Notes under the pieces: generated by a model
The model's database searches: none
What the model saw: only the letters and a program-made list of their open reading frames with translations
What the model was told of the DNA's origin: nothing
Assembly (NCBI RefSeq): GCF_014191725.1
Contig: NZ_JACHWZ010000021.1
Coordinates: forward strand, 1-64,000
From: Microbulbifer rhizosphaerae
Lineage (GTDB): Bacteria; Pseudomonadota; Gammaproteobacteria; Pseudomonadales; Cellvibrionaceae
Reading direction: 5' to 3'
Length of the DNA: 64,000 bases
Shown: in pieces, positions 41,859 through 49,825 of the stretch
Position numbering within the stretch: position 1 is the first letter of the stretch
Layout of the letters: every line of letters starts with the position of its first letter
Position numbers and translations under genes: made by a program

Positions 41859-43148
41859 TTACTCTTGTCGCCTGTGTTTTTGGCGGGCCTGCGGCCCGCT
41901 TGCCGAGCTGGGGCTCGGCGCTCCCGGCGGTCCCAGGCTATCCAGGGCGGCGGGGACGGCGTCGCCGGTTTGGATTTTGACGCCATTCAACTTCAATACC
42001 TGCTCCAGGCAGGCGAGGGTCTGCAGTACCGCATCCCTGCGCGCGTTGTAGCCCATGGTGCCGATGCGCCAGATGCGCCCGTGCAGGGGGCCGAAGGAGG
42101 TGCCTATCTCGATGGCGAAATCCTCCAGCAGCTGCGCGCGGATTTTTTCACCGTCTGCCCCTTCAGGAATATAGACTCCCACTACATTATTCATGCGGTA
42201 GTGCTGGTCGCCAAACAGTTTCAAACCCATGGCCTGCAGGCCGGCGGCCATGGCCTCGCCGTTTTGCCGATGGCGCGCAATGGCTTTTTCCGCGCCCTCC
42301 TCCAGCCAGATGCGCGCACATTCCCGCGCGGCGAAAAGCATGCTGGTGGCCTCGGTGTGGTGGTTGAGCCGCTCCTCGCCCCAGTAATCCATAATCATCG
42401 CCAGGTCGAAATAATTCGAGCGGATACGCTCGCCGGCCGCATCCACGTGGTGAGATGCGCGGATACCCGCCTCGATATGCCGGCGGCGGTCGATGCGCGC
42501 CACCGCCTCCTCGTTCAGGGTGATCGGCGCTATGCCGGAGGGGCCGCCCAGGCATTTCTGCAGGCCGGCGGAAACCGCGGAAATGTCCCACTCATCGGTC
42601 AGAAAGGTATTGCCGCCGATGGAGGCAGTGGCGTCGCAATAGGTGAGCACACCTTTCTCCCGGCACAGGCGGCCGATTTCCGCCAGCGGCTGGCACATGG
42701 TGGTAGAGGTGTCCCCCTGCACCAGCGCCACCAGTTGCGGCTTTACCCGGTCGATAGCCTGCGCTATCTGCTCCGGTTCCGCCACCCTTCCCCATTCGAT
42801 CTCAATGCAGTGCACTTCGGCGTCGCAGCGTTCGGCGATTTCTTTCAGCAGGAAACCGAAGCGGCCGAACACCGGCACCAGCACCCGGTCGCCGGGCTTG
42901 AGCAGAGACACCAGCGCCGCCTCGATGCCGCCGCGGGCAGTGCTGTCCACCAGGAAGGTCCAGCGGTTTTCCGTGCGAAAAACCCCGCGATATAGCCCCA
43001 TCGTCTCGTTCATGCAGTGGGTCATGGACGGATCGAACTGGCCGATCAGCTGGTGGGACATGGCGCGCAGCACCCGCGGATCGCAACTGATGGGCCCCGG
43101 CCCCATCAGCAGGCGCGGAGGCGGAACAAAGGCGTCGATATTTGGCAT
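41859..43148 (-). CDS. pucG: (S)-ureidoglycine--glyoxylate transaminase (PucG-like)
   Basis: The product has 429 residues of the class V aminotransferase fold. LLMGPGPISCDPRVLRAMSH opens it (20 residues), and the PLP Lys sits in SAGLQKCLGGPSG (about 200-212). WRIGTMGYNARRD ends the family core at about 385. The last ~25 residues (PGAPSPSSASG...) are low-complexity and come from a genomic repeat read into the frame. PucG moves the amino group of ureidoglycine to glyoxylate, giving oxalurate and glycine. The serine/alanine-glyoxylate transaminase label is the broader alternative. Confidence 0.88.
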   Translation of the reverse strand: MPNIDAFVPPPRLLMGPGPISCDPRVLRAMSHQLIGQFDPSMTHCMNETMGLYRGVFRTENRWTFLVDSTARGGIEAALVSLLKPGDRVLVPVFGRFGFLLKEIAERCDAEVHCIEIEWGRVAEPEQIAQAIDRVKPQLVALVQGDTSTTMCQPLAEIGRLCREKGVLTYCDATASIGGNTFLTDEWDISAVSAGLQKCLGGPSGIAPITLNEEAVARIDRRRHIEAGIRASHHVDAAGERIRSNYFDLAMIMDYWGEERLNHHTEATSMLFAARECARIWLEEGAEKAIARHRQNGEAMAAGLQAMGLKLFGDQHYRMNNVVGVYIPEGADGEKIRAQLLEDFAIEIGTSFGPLHGRIWRIGTMGYNARRDAVLQTLACLEQVLKLNGVKIQTGDAVPAALDSLGPPGAPSPSSASGPQARQKHRRQE

Positions 43149-43155
43149 AGCACAC

Positions 43156-43980
43156 TCAAGCGATAGCGGCCTGGTAAATCATTCGCGTGCCGCTGAAAAG
43201 GAGAAACACTGCGAACACCCGTTTAAGCGCTGCGCCGTCCAGGCGTGAACCCAGCCACACCCCTACAGGCGCCATGACCACCGAGAGCGGAACGATCAGC
43301 GCAAAACCGGGCAGGTTGATAAAACCGAAGGTGGCTTCGGGAGCATCCGCCGGGGTGTTTGCCAACAGCAACATCAGCAGCGCCCCGGGTAGCGCAATCA
43401 CAAAACCCAACGCCGCGGCTGTCCCCACCGCACGGTGCGCGGGGGTGTTGAACGCGGTCAGCACGGGCACCCCCAGGGTACCGGCGCCTATGCCCATCAC
43501 CGAGGAGAGCAGGCCGATTACCGCGGCGATGCCCCGCTGGATCAGGCGCCCGGGCAGACTCTCCGCCAGGATTTTTGCGTCGGCCCGCAACAGCATATTG
43601 ATGGCAACCAGCAGCGCCACCGCGCCGAAAATCCCGCTGGCCAGCACCCCGCCGCCGCGGGTAGCCAGCAGCACCCCGCCCATTACTCCCAAGGCGACGA
43701 AGGGCGCCCAGCTTCTCAGCAATTCCGTATCCACGTTGCCGCGCCGGTGGTGGGCGCGCACCGAGGACAGGCTGGTGGCGACGATAATCAATAGCGAGGT
43801 GCCGGTGGCCACCGACATCGCCGTGGCGGCGCTGATGCCCAGCCACTGAAACACAAAGAACAGCACCGGCACGATGACGATGCCGCCGCCGACGCCGATC
43901 AGTCCGGCCAGCAGGCCGGCGATTACGCCGGTCAGCATCAGGGCGGCGATGATTGGCAGCCATTGAGCGAGTGAGTCCAT
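43156..43980 (-). CDS. TauE/SafE (TSUP) family permease
   Basis: The product has 274 residues and about eight membrane helices. The first contains GLLAGLIGVGGGIVIVPVLF, a TSUP hallmark, which is repeated in a degenerate form as IGLLSSVMGIGAGTLGVPVL. TSUP proteins move small organic or sulfur anions. In this operon, 7 bases after the transaminase direction, a role in exporting or importing oxalurate, oxamate, oxalate or a related anion is plausible but only inferred. The alternative is sulfite or sulfoacetate export. Confidence 0.85.
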   Translation of the reverse strand: MDSLAQWLPIIAALMLTGVIAGLLAGLIGVGGGIVIVPVLFFVFQWLGISAATAMSVATGTSLLIIVATSLSSVRAHHRRGNVDTELLRSWAPFVALGVMGGVLLATRGGGVLASGIFGAVALLVAINMLLRADAKILAESLPGRLIQRGIAAVIGLLSSVMGIGAGTLGVPVLTAFNTPAHRAVGTAAALGFVIALPGALLMLLLANTPADAPEATFGFINLPGFALIVPLSVVMAPVGVWLGSRLDGAALKRVFAVFLLFSGTRMIYQAAIA

Positions 43981-44018
43981 AAATTAACGATAAATCCAGG
44001 TTTCTGCGGAGTTCCTTT

Positions 44019-44081
44019 GTAGGAGCCTGCTTGCAGGCGAATATTTCTGTGCTCCGAATCATTCGCCTGCAAGCAGGCTAC
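44019..44081. repeat. REP-like palindrome
   Basis: GTAGGAGCCTGCTTGCAGGCGAA...TTCGCCTGCAAGCAGGCTAC between the TSUP and GGT-like genes. The centre ATATTTCTGTGCTCCGAATC matches the copy at 46770-46835 closely. Confidence 0.75.
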
Positions 44082-44093
44082 AGGGTGGTTGCT

Positions 44094-45653
44094 TCAAGGC
44101 TCTTGCCAGGTTTCGCACAGTGCCAGACCGTCGCTGCGCGGATCGGTGGCGCACTCGATGTGGCCGGCGGTGTCGATATGGATGGCGCCGGCGTGGCCCA
44201 TCATTTCGCTGTGCTCCGGCACTGCGGAAATTTCGTGTCCCAGCGCTTCCAGTTCGGGGCCAATGCGCCGGTACAAGCCCTCTTCCAGTTTCAGGTCGGT
44301 GGAGGATTCGCCCCAGGTCCGCCCCAGCAACCAGCGCCCATCGGCGATGGCCTCGGCCAGCGGCCTGCCGTCATAAAAGCGGCGCGCAAACAGCGCCGCC
44401 TGGGTCTGCGGCTGGCCCTCGCCGCCCATGGTGCCGTAGGCGACCCGCGCGCCGTCTGCGAACTGCGCCATGGCCGGGTTCAATGTGTGGAAGGGTTTCT
44501 TGCCCGGCGCTACACAGTTGCGCGACGCCGGATCGCGGGAGAAGCCCAGGCCGCGGTTGTTCCACACCAGCCCCAGGGATGGCAGCGCCAGGCCGGAGCC
44601 GAACTCCCAGTAGATACTCTGGATAAAACTCACCAAAGTGCCGTCTTTATCCAGCGCGCCCATCCACACGGTGTCGCCGGGCTCCGCCTCTTTGCCCCAG
44701 GGCAGCGCCTGGTCCGCGCGGATATTCCCCGCCAGTTCGCGGATATGGTCCGGCTGCAATAATTCGGACCAGCGTTCGCTCAGGCAACGCGGGTCCGCCA
44801 CCTCGCGGTCGCGCACCAGAAAGGCCTGTTTGGTGGCCTCGATCAGGTGGTGCACCCGCTGCACCTCGTCCCAGTGCGATTGATACAGCTGGTCGTAGAT
44901 GGCCAGGATCAGCAGCGAGGCAATCCCTTGGGTAGGCGCGCCCAGGTTGAACAGCTGCGCCTGTGAAGTCTGTATATTGAGGGGCGACTGCCATTGCGCG
45001 CGGTACCTGCGGAAATCTTCCAGCCGCAACGGGCTGCCCGCCACCTCCAGTGCCAGGGCCATCTCCTCCGCCAGGGAGCCTCGGTAGAAGCTGTCCAGCC
45101 CCTCCGCCGCCAGGCGCTGGAAAAGCCGGCCCAGGCGCGGGTTGCGCAGCCCCTCGTCCGCTTGCGGCATTCGCCCGTCCGGGTAATAGAGTTTCCGGAT
45201 ATCCGTGCAGCCCTCGTCCGCCAGTTTGCGCAGCGCCGCCCGCAAGCTGGCGGTGACTTCTATGCCTTCCTCGCAGCCGCGCCGCGCCTCGGCGAACAGA
45301 ATTTCCAGCGGTAACGGCTCGGCAAATTCCGAAATAGTTTCCCGCGCCGCCTGCCAGCCAGCCACCGTGCCCGCCATGGTCAGCGCCGCGCCAGCGCCGC
45401 GGCTCGGCGGTGCCGTTTCCGGTTCCAGGGCCATAGCTGCGCAGCCGGCGGCGTCAATGGCGACCGGCTGCGCATCTTTGCGCTGGATCAGCCAGAAACC
45501 GTCGCCGCCCAGGCTGTTCATATGCGGGTAGTGCACGGCGATGGCCGCGGCGGCGGCGATCATCGCGTCCACCGCCGAGCCGCCGCGACGGAGTATTTTC
45601 ATGCCCGCTTCGGTAGCCTTGAAGTGGGGGGCGGTGAAGGCGATTTGAGTCAT
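44094..45653 (-). CDS. hpxW: GGT-family Ntn hydrolase, probable oxamate amidohydrolase (HpxW-like)
   Basis: The product has 519 residues, a gamma-glutamyltransferase-like proenzyme without signal peptide. The predicted self-cleavage is before Thr about 328 in EPGDTVWMGALDKDG, giving a large and a small subunit. Conserved blocks are NSLGGDGFWLI and FGSGLALPSLGLVWNNRGLG. Klebsiella HpxW, a GGT-like oxamate amidohydrolase of the urate pathway, has this same cytoplasmic layout. The neighbouring transaminase makes oxalurate, and an AtzG/AtzE pair stands at 59019. I therefore infer oxamate hydrolysis to oxalate plus ammonia. A glutathione-type activity is the alternative. Confidence 0.75.
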   Translation of the reverse strand: MTQIAFTAPHFKATEAGMKILRRGGSAVDAMIAAAAAIAVHYPHMNSLGGDGFWLIQRKDAQPVAIDAAGCAAMALEPETAPPSRGAGAALTMAGTVAGWQAARETISEFAEPLPLEILFAEARRGCEEGIEVTASLRAALRKLADEGCTDIRKLYYPDGRMPQADEGLRNPRLGRLFQRLAAEGLDSFYRGSLAEEMALALEVAGSPLRLEDFRRYRAQWQSPLNIQTSQAQLFNLGAPTQGIASLLILAIYDQLYQSHWDEVQRVHHLIEATKQAFLVRDREVADPRCLSERWSELLQPDHIRELAGNIRADQALPWGKEAEPGDTVWMGALDKDGTLVSFIQSIYWEFGSGLALPSLGLVWNNRGLGFSRDPASRNCVAPGKKPFHTLNPAMAQFADGARVAYGTMGGEGQPQTQAALFARRFYDGRPLAEAIADGRWLLGRTWGESSTDLKLEEGLYRRIGPELEALGHEISAVPEHSEMMGHAGAIHIDTAGHIECATDPRSDGLALCETWQEP

Positions 45654-45657
45654 CAGG

Positions 45658-46731
45658 TTAATTTATTGAGCGTGGAATGGCGTCTTTATAGCTGTCCCAG
45701 TTAGCCAGCAACTCGTCAATCACAACCGAGCCGACGCTGTACGCGGATTCAAGCGAGGCCTGCAGGCCGGGATAGCCCTCGTTGTCCTTGAGCAGGTTTT
45801 CCACCGCGGTCATCCCGGGAGGCGGTGTGGTGTAGTTGCTGGCGGTGCGCAGCACCATTAGGCGTTGCACATCCGCGCGCCCGGTTTTGCTCAGCCACAG
45901 TAGCGACTGGTAGGTGCCGGTATCCTCCATGGCCGAGGAGACAAACTGGCCCTCGCCGTCGGTCCAGTAGTCCACCCAGCGGTTGGCCCAGTCGTTCATC
46001 AGGTCGCCGTGCCAGTAGGTCATGGCCGCCAGGTTGTCCCCCTTCAGCACGAACGGCTCGCGCTGCGCCGCTGGCGTTTCGGTGTAGAGCGCGCGGACAG
46101 GCTCCATGCCGGGGAAGTCCTGCAGCTTCATATCCTTGGTGAGCCCGTAGGCCCAGTCGCTCAGGGATTTGTTCAGTGCGAAGACTTCGCCGCTGGGTTC
46201 CGGGCGCTTGTCCATTGGGCCCTTGCTGTCGCGGGCGAAATACCCGAACGGCCAGTCCTCGGGAATTTCCCGCGGGTCGATTTCGTGGGCCAGGTCGCCG
46301 TCCACCACGTAGTCGGCCCAGGCGGCGGAGCCGATGGAGGCGTCTGCGGGGTCGAAGCCGGAGATGCCCGCCACCAGCCAATAGGCCTTGCTCAGGTCGA
46401 AGCGCGGGTCCATGCCCAGGGCCATTACCGAGGCGGCGGATTTGGCGGTGCCTATGCCGGTGACCATGCCGAGGATCTGCGATTCCGGGTTGTAGTGCAG
46501 GTCGTGATGTCCATGGAAGGGCAGCACCTGGTCCAGCTTGCGGCGTTCATTCCACAACTGGAATTCACCGGCGGTATCGCCGCTGTCCTCGCCGATTTCG
46601 AACATTGTGACCACCACCACTTTTACCGGCAGCGGGGTTTCTTTTTTTGCTACTGGGGCTGTGGCTTTGTGTTCGGCGTTGCAGGCGAGGAGGCCGAGGG
46701 TGAGTAATGCAACAGTAATTTTTTTAAGCAT
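45658..46731 (-). CDS. Purine nucleoside permease-family (NUP) lipoprotein
   Basis: The product has 357 residues. The lipobox GLLACNAE puts an acylated Cys at about 17, so the protein is membrane-anchored in the periplasm or at the outer membrane. The body matches the NUP family: VVVVTMFEIGEDSGDTAGEF and MVTGIGTAKSAASVMALGMD at the start, SAMEDTGTYQSL and LRTASNYTTPPPG later. The family is annotated as nucleoside permease, but the fold resembles nucleoside phosphorylases, so nucleoside binding or cleavage outside the cytoplasm is as likely. It fits a purine scavenging locus. Confidence 0.82.
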   Translation of the reverse strand: MLKKITVALLTLGLLACNAEHKATAPVAKKETPLPVKVVVVTMFEIGEDSGDTAGEFQLWNERRKLDQVLPFHGHHDLHYNPESQILGMVTGIGTAKSAASVMALGMDPRFDLSKAYWLVAGISGFDPADASIGSAAWADYVVDGDLAHEIDPREIPEDWPFGYFARDSKGPMDKRPEPSGEVFALNKSLSDWAYGLTKDMKLQDFPGMEPVRALYTETPAAQREPFVLKGDNLAAMTYWHGDLMNDWANRWVDYWTDGEGQFVSSAMEDTGTYQSLLWLSKTGRADVQRLMVLRTASNYTTPPPGMTAVENLLKDNEGYPGLQASLESAYSVGSVVIDELLANWDSYKDAIPRSIN

Positions 46732-46769
46732 GATAATTTCCTATTAAAGACATATCCATCAACCGCCCT

Positions 46770-46835
46770 GTAGGAGCCTGCTTGCAGGCGAACATTTCCG
46801 TGCTCCGAATCCTTCGCCTGCAAGCAGGCTCCTAC
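46770..46835. repeat. REP-like palindrome
   Basis: GTAGGAGCCTGCTTGCAGGCGAA...TTCGCCTGCAAGCAGGCTCCTAC between the NUP gene and the TPR gene. The arms pair over 23 bases without mismatch. Confidence 0.8.
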
Positions 46836-46852
46836 AGGGAGCGTAATCGAGC

Positions 46853-48082
46853 TCAGCGGTTTTGTGCCAGCCATTCCGCCTGGCGCTGCATATCTTCGGC
46901 GTATTTCAGCCAGCGGTTTGCGGAGGCCGCAACTTTGGGTTCGGCGCGCGCTTTTTGCAGGGAGTCCCGGCCCTCGGCGAATTTGCCCTGTTCTATCTGC
47001 GCGATACCCAGCAACAATCGAGCCTTGCCCGGGGATTCGAGCTTTTTCTCCAGCGCGCTGCGCAGAGCCTGTTCCGCTTGCGGCCATTCGCCCTTTTCCA
47101 CATGGATATTGGAGATGGCGACCCAGGCCTCTCCGCCTCCGGCGGCTTGCGCCAGGCGGCGGTAGGCATCGATCGCTTTGTCGCGTTCGCGGGCGGCGGC
47201 GTAGGCCTGTGCGAGCATCTTCAGGTAGTCTTCGTTTTGCGGCAGCAGTTCCTGTTCAAAACTGCGCTCCAGCAAGCGCGCTCCGTGTTCGGGAATACCC
47301 TGAGCCACCGATAACTGTATCAGGGATTTGATGGTGGATTCCTTTGCCAGGTAATTGCCGGCGAAGGCGCTTTTCAGCGTGGCCAGGGCCATCTTCTCAT
47401 CGTCCAGGGTCACGTAGACGCCGGCGAGCTGTTCCCAGTATCCGGCGTTGTCCGGCCAGAATTCCAGCATGCGCGCCAGGGTGGACGCGGCCTTGCGGTA
47501 GCGCTTCAATTCGAAATAATTTGCGGCCAGCAGCTGGTACCAGCTCTCCTGAGGCTTGTTTTCCTGAAAATTGCCACTGGCGGCGATAGCCTTTTCCGCG
47601 TAGGGCACGGACTTTTCGTACTGCCCGGTCTGCGCGTAGATATTGGCCATAAAAATCGTCTGCGAGGGTTGCGGCGCTTCAAGGCCCCGAAACCAATCTT
47701 CGGCGAATTCCAGTGCCTGTCGGTATTCGCCCTGGGCGGCGTACAACTGCGCCACCATATAACCGACGTTATAGGTTACCTTTTGCGGCAGCCGGTTCAA
47801 TGCCAGGCAGGCCTTCAGGTGTCTGATCGCCTGCGGAAAATTCTCCCGGGCCATTTCCACATAGCCCAGGGTTTGCAGAATCAGCGCTTTGTCCAAGCTG
47901 TCCTCTTCCACTTCCGGGAGCAGGGTATTCAGGCGGGAAAAAGCCTCGCCGGTTTTGCCCTGCCCCATGATTTCCTGGATTTCGGTGAGTTCCTTGTAGG
48001 TTTTGGAGCTGACCGAGTCCGCCGCGGAAAAAGCGCAAAGGGGCAACAGCAAGAATAAGAGCGGTAACAGTTTTCTCAGCAT
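46853..48082 (-). CDS. TPR-repeat periplasmic protein of the TonB2-type system
   Basis: The product has 409 residues from ATG 48082. A signal peptide (LLPLLFLLLPLCAFS) is followed by about ten helical tetratricopeptide repeats, for example ALILQTLGYVEMARENFPQA and YQLLAANYFELKRYRKAAST. TPR proteins close TonB2-type operons in Vibrio and Shewanella relatives and probably brace the TonB complex in the periplasm. The start overlaps the tonB stop (TGATATG), which places it in the operon DUF3450-ttpC-exbB-exbD-tonB-TPR. Confidence 0.8.
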   Translation of the reverse strand: MLRKLLPLLFLLLPLCAFSAADSVSSKTYKELTEIQEIMGQGKTGEAFSRLNTLLPEVEEDSLDKALILQTLGYVEMARENFPQAIRHLKACLALNRLPQKVTYNVGYMVAQLYAAQGEYRQALEFAEDWFRGLEAPQPSQTIFMANIYAQTGQYEKSVPYAEKAIAASGNFQENKPQESWYQLLAANYFELKRYRKAASTLARMLEFWPDNAGYWEQLAGVYVTLDDEKMALATLKSAFAGNYLAKESTIKSLIQLSVAQGIPEHGARLLERSFEQELLPQNEDYLKMLAQAYAAARERDKAIDAYRRLAQAAGGGEAWVAISNIHVEKGEWPQAEQALRSALEKKLESPGKARLLLGIAQIEQGKFAEGRDSLQKARAEPKVAASANRWLKYAEDMQRQAEWLAQNR

Positions 48083-48083
48083 A

Positions 48084-48755
48084 TCAGCCGCCCCCACTCA
48101 GCTTGAATTCGATAGTCTGTTTCGCGCGCTGCGACACTGGGGTGCCGTCCACCACCTTGGGGCGGAATTTCCAGCGCTTGATGGCCGTCAGCGCCGCCTC
48201 GTCGAACAGCCGCGGCGGGTTCGCTTGCAGCACCTCGGCATCGGACACAGTGCCGTCCGGTTTGATGGTAACCGCCAGGGTGACCGAGCCCTGGATTTTC
48301 GCCAGCTTGGCCCGGCGCGGGTAAGCGGGCGGCACCCGCACCACCGGGATCACGTCGGTATCGAAACCCGCGAGGCCGCCCCCCTGTTGCAGGGCGCCCA
48401 GGTAGGGGCCGTCGCCGGCGCTGAGCGGTATGCCGATGGAGGGCATGTTCATATTCAGGCTGGCGTCCACATTGGCGAGTTGCGCATCCAGCTGCGGGGT
48501 TTCCGGCGGTGTCTCCGGCGGCGGCGGTTCCCGCGGAGGCTGGCGTTTCTTGGTCTGCACATCGCTATCGCTGCTGTCCACGCGCACGAAATTGAGCGTG
48601 GCCCGTTTGCTGTCCTCCCTGCTGAGTACGCCGTCGACACGGATCATCAGCTGCATGGCGAAAAACAGCAGCAGGCCGATGGACAGCGCGGCCAGCCCCA
48701 GTGCGGCGTGTTTTAGCAGGGGCGGTGGTTGCAGAAAGAATTGGGCAGGCTGCAT
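48084..48755 (-). CDS. tonB: Energy transducer TonB (TonB2 type)
   Basis: The product has 223 residues from ATG 48755. One N-terminal membrane helix is followed by a short Pro/Glu linker (REPPPPETPPETP). The C-terminal TonB domain shows VPPAYPRRAKLAKIQGSVTL and the end ALTAIKRWKFRPKVVDG. The linker is short compared with classical TonB, as in TonB2 proteins that depend on TtpC. It couples the ExbB/ExbD proton channel to outer-membrane receptors, presumably including the receptor at 52161. Confidence 0.9.
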   Translation of the reverse strand: MQPAQFFLQPPPLLKHAALGLAALSIGLLLFFAMQLMIRVDGVLSREDSKRATLNFVRVDSSDSDVQTKKRQPPREPPPPETPPETPQLDAQLANVDASLNMNMPSIGIPLSAGDGPYLGALQQGGGLAGFDTDVIPVVRVPPAYPRRAKLAKIQGSVTLAVTIKPDGTVSDAEVLQANPPRLFDEAALTAIKRWKFRPKVVDGTPVSQRAKQTIEFKLSGGG

Positions 48756-48769
48756 ATCAATCCCCACTC

Positions 48770-49180
48770 TCAACCTTCGTCCGCCGCTACCGATACATTT
48801 TCCGCACCGGCAAGGCGCGCCTGGTCCATCACCTCGATCAGGGTTTCGGTCTTCGACTCGGCGTCGGCAACGATAATCACCGCGGCGCCGGGGCTTTCCG
48901 CCAGACCGCGCTCCACATTGGCGCGCACCGCGCGCTTGTCGATCAGGCGCTTGTCCATAAAGATCTGGTTGGCGGCGGTGATGCCGATCTGGATCGCATT
49001 GGATTCGCTTACCACCCGCGTCTCCGCATCCGGCCGGCTCACATCCACCCCCGCCTCCTTGACGAAGGTGGAGGTGACGATAAAGAAAATCAGCATGATA
49101 AACACCACGTCCAGCATGGGCGTGAGGTCGATCTGGTTTTCCTCTTCCTGTTCCGGGAAGAAAATGGATGGATCGGACAT
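48770..49180 (-). CDS. exbD: Biopolymer transporter ExbD
   Basis: The product has 136 residues. A single membrane helix follows the conserved IDLTPMLDVVFIMLIFFIVT with the proton-relay Asp. The periplasmic domain ends in a small beta/alpha fold (VIIVADAESKTETLIEVMDQ). It forms the proton channel with ExbB. A REP copy (49216-49283) lies between this gene and exbB, the only sizeable gap in the operon. Confidence 0.92.
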   Translation of the reverse strand: MSDPSIFFPEQEEENQIDLTPMLDVVFIMLIFFIVTSTFVKEAGVDVSRPDAETRVVSESNAIQIGITAANQIFMDKRLIDKRAVRANVERGLAESPGAAVIIVADAESKTETLIEVMDQARLAGAENVSVAADEG

Positions 49181-49215
49181 GCAGTTGTTCTCTTGCTAAA
49201 AGCCTAATAGCACCT

Positions 49216-49283
49216 GTAGGAGCCTGCTTGCAGGCGAAAGGCTACGGAGCTCCGTTCCTGTTCGCCTGCAAGCAGGCTCCTAC
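49216..49283. repeat. REP-like palindrome inside the TonB operon
   Basis: GTAGGAGCCTGCTTGCAGGCGAAAGGCTAC...TTCGCCTGCAAGCAGGCTCCTAC between exbD and exbB on the same transcript. It may act as an mRNA processing or stability point that sets the ExbB:ExbD ratio. Confidence 0.8.
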
Positions 49284-49296
49284 AGGGTGGTTTTTA

Positions 49297-49824
49297 TCAA
49301 CCTGTCTGTGTAAACGCCGCATTGGCCTCGCGCAGCTCGCGTTTGTAGCGCCGCTCCAATGCCGTCGCGAAGGGGATGGCCACCAGTGCCACCACCATAC
49401 CCGCCATGGTGGGAATGGTGGCGGCGCTGACGCCGTCCGCCATGGCGCGGGGGTTGCCGGAGCCCATCAGCGCCATCACGTCGAATACCTGGATCATGCC
49501 GGTGACCGTGCCCATCAGCCCGAACATCGGCAGCAAGGCGATCAGCGTGGGAATCAGCTGCAGGTTTTTGTGCATGGCGCAGTCGATTTCCGCCAACAGT
49601 TGCCGGCGCTGCCGCTGCGCATACCAGGAGCGGTATTCTTTTCGCTTTCCCCACTGCTCGCGGTAGCCGTGCAGCAGCGGTCTGTGCTCGCGGGTAAAGT
49701 ACCAGTAGCGTTCCAGCATCAGCCACCACAGCCAGATGGCCAGCGCGAGGATGGCCCAGAGCACGTCGCCGCCTTTGTCGAGAAAGTCCCCCAAGCCAAC
49801 AAAGGCTGCGGTTAGGGCCTCCAT
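49297..49824 (-). CDS. exbB: MotA/TolQ/ExbB proton channel protein
   Basis: The product has 175 residues with three membrane helices (about 20-37, 92-112, 138-160). The conserved LLPMFGLMGTVTGMIQVF and TIPTMAGMVVALVAIPFATA mark ExbB/TolQ proteins. The short N-terminal domain makes it the small ExbB2-type subunit. It lies next to the long ExbB-like TtpC gene, one base apart, so the complex has two ExbB family members. Confidence 0.9.
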   Translation of the reverse strand: MEALTAAFVGLGDFLDKGGDVLWAILALAIWLWWLMLERYWYFTREHRPLLHGYREQWGKRKEYRSWYAQRQRRQLLAEIDCAMHKNLQLIPTLIALLPMFGLMGTVTGMIQVFDVMALMGSGNPRAMADGVSAATIPTMAGMVVALVAIPFATALERRYKRELREANAAFTQTG

Positions 49825-49825
49825 C

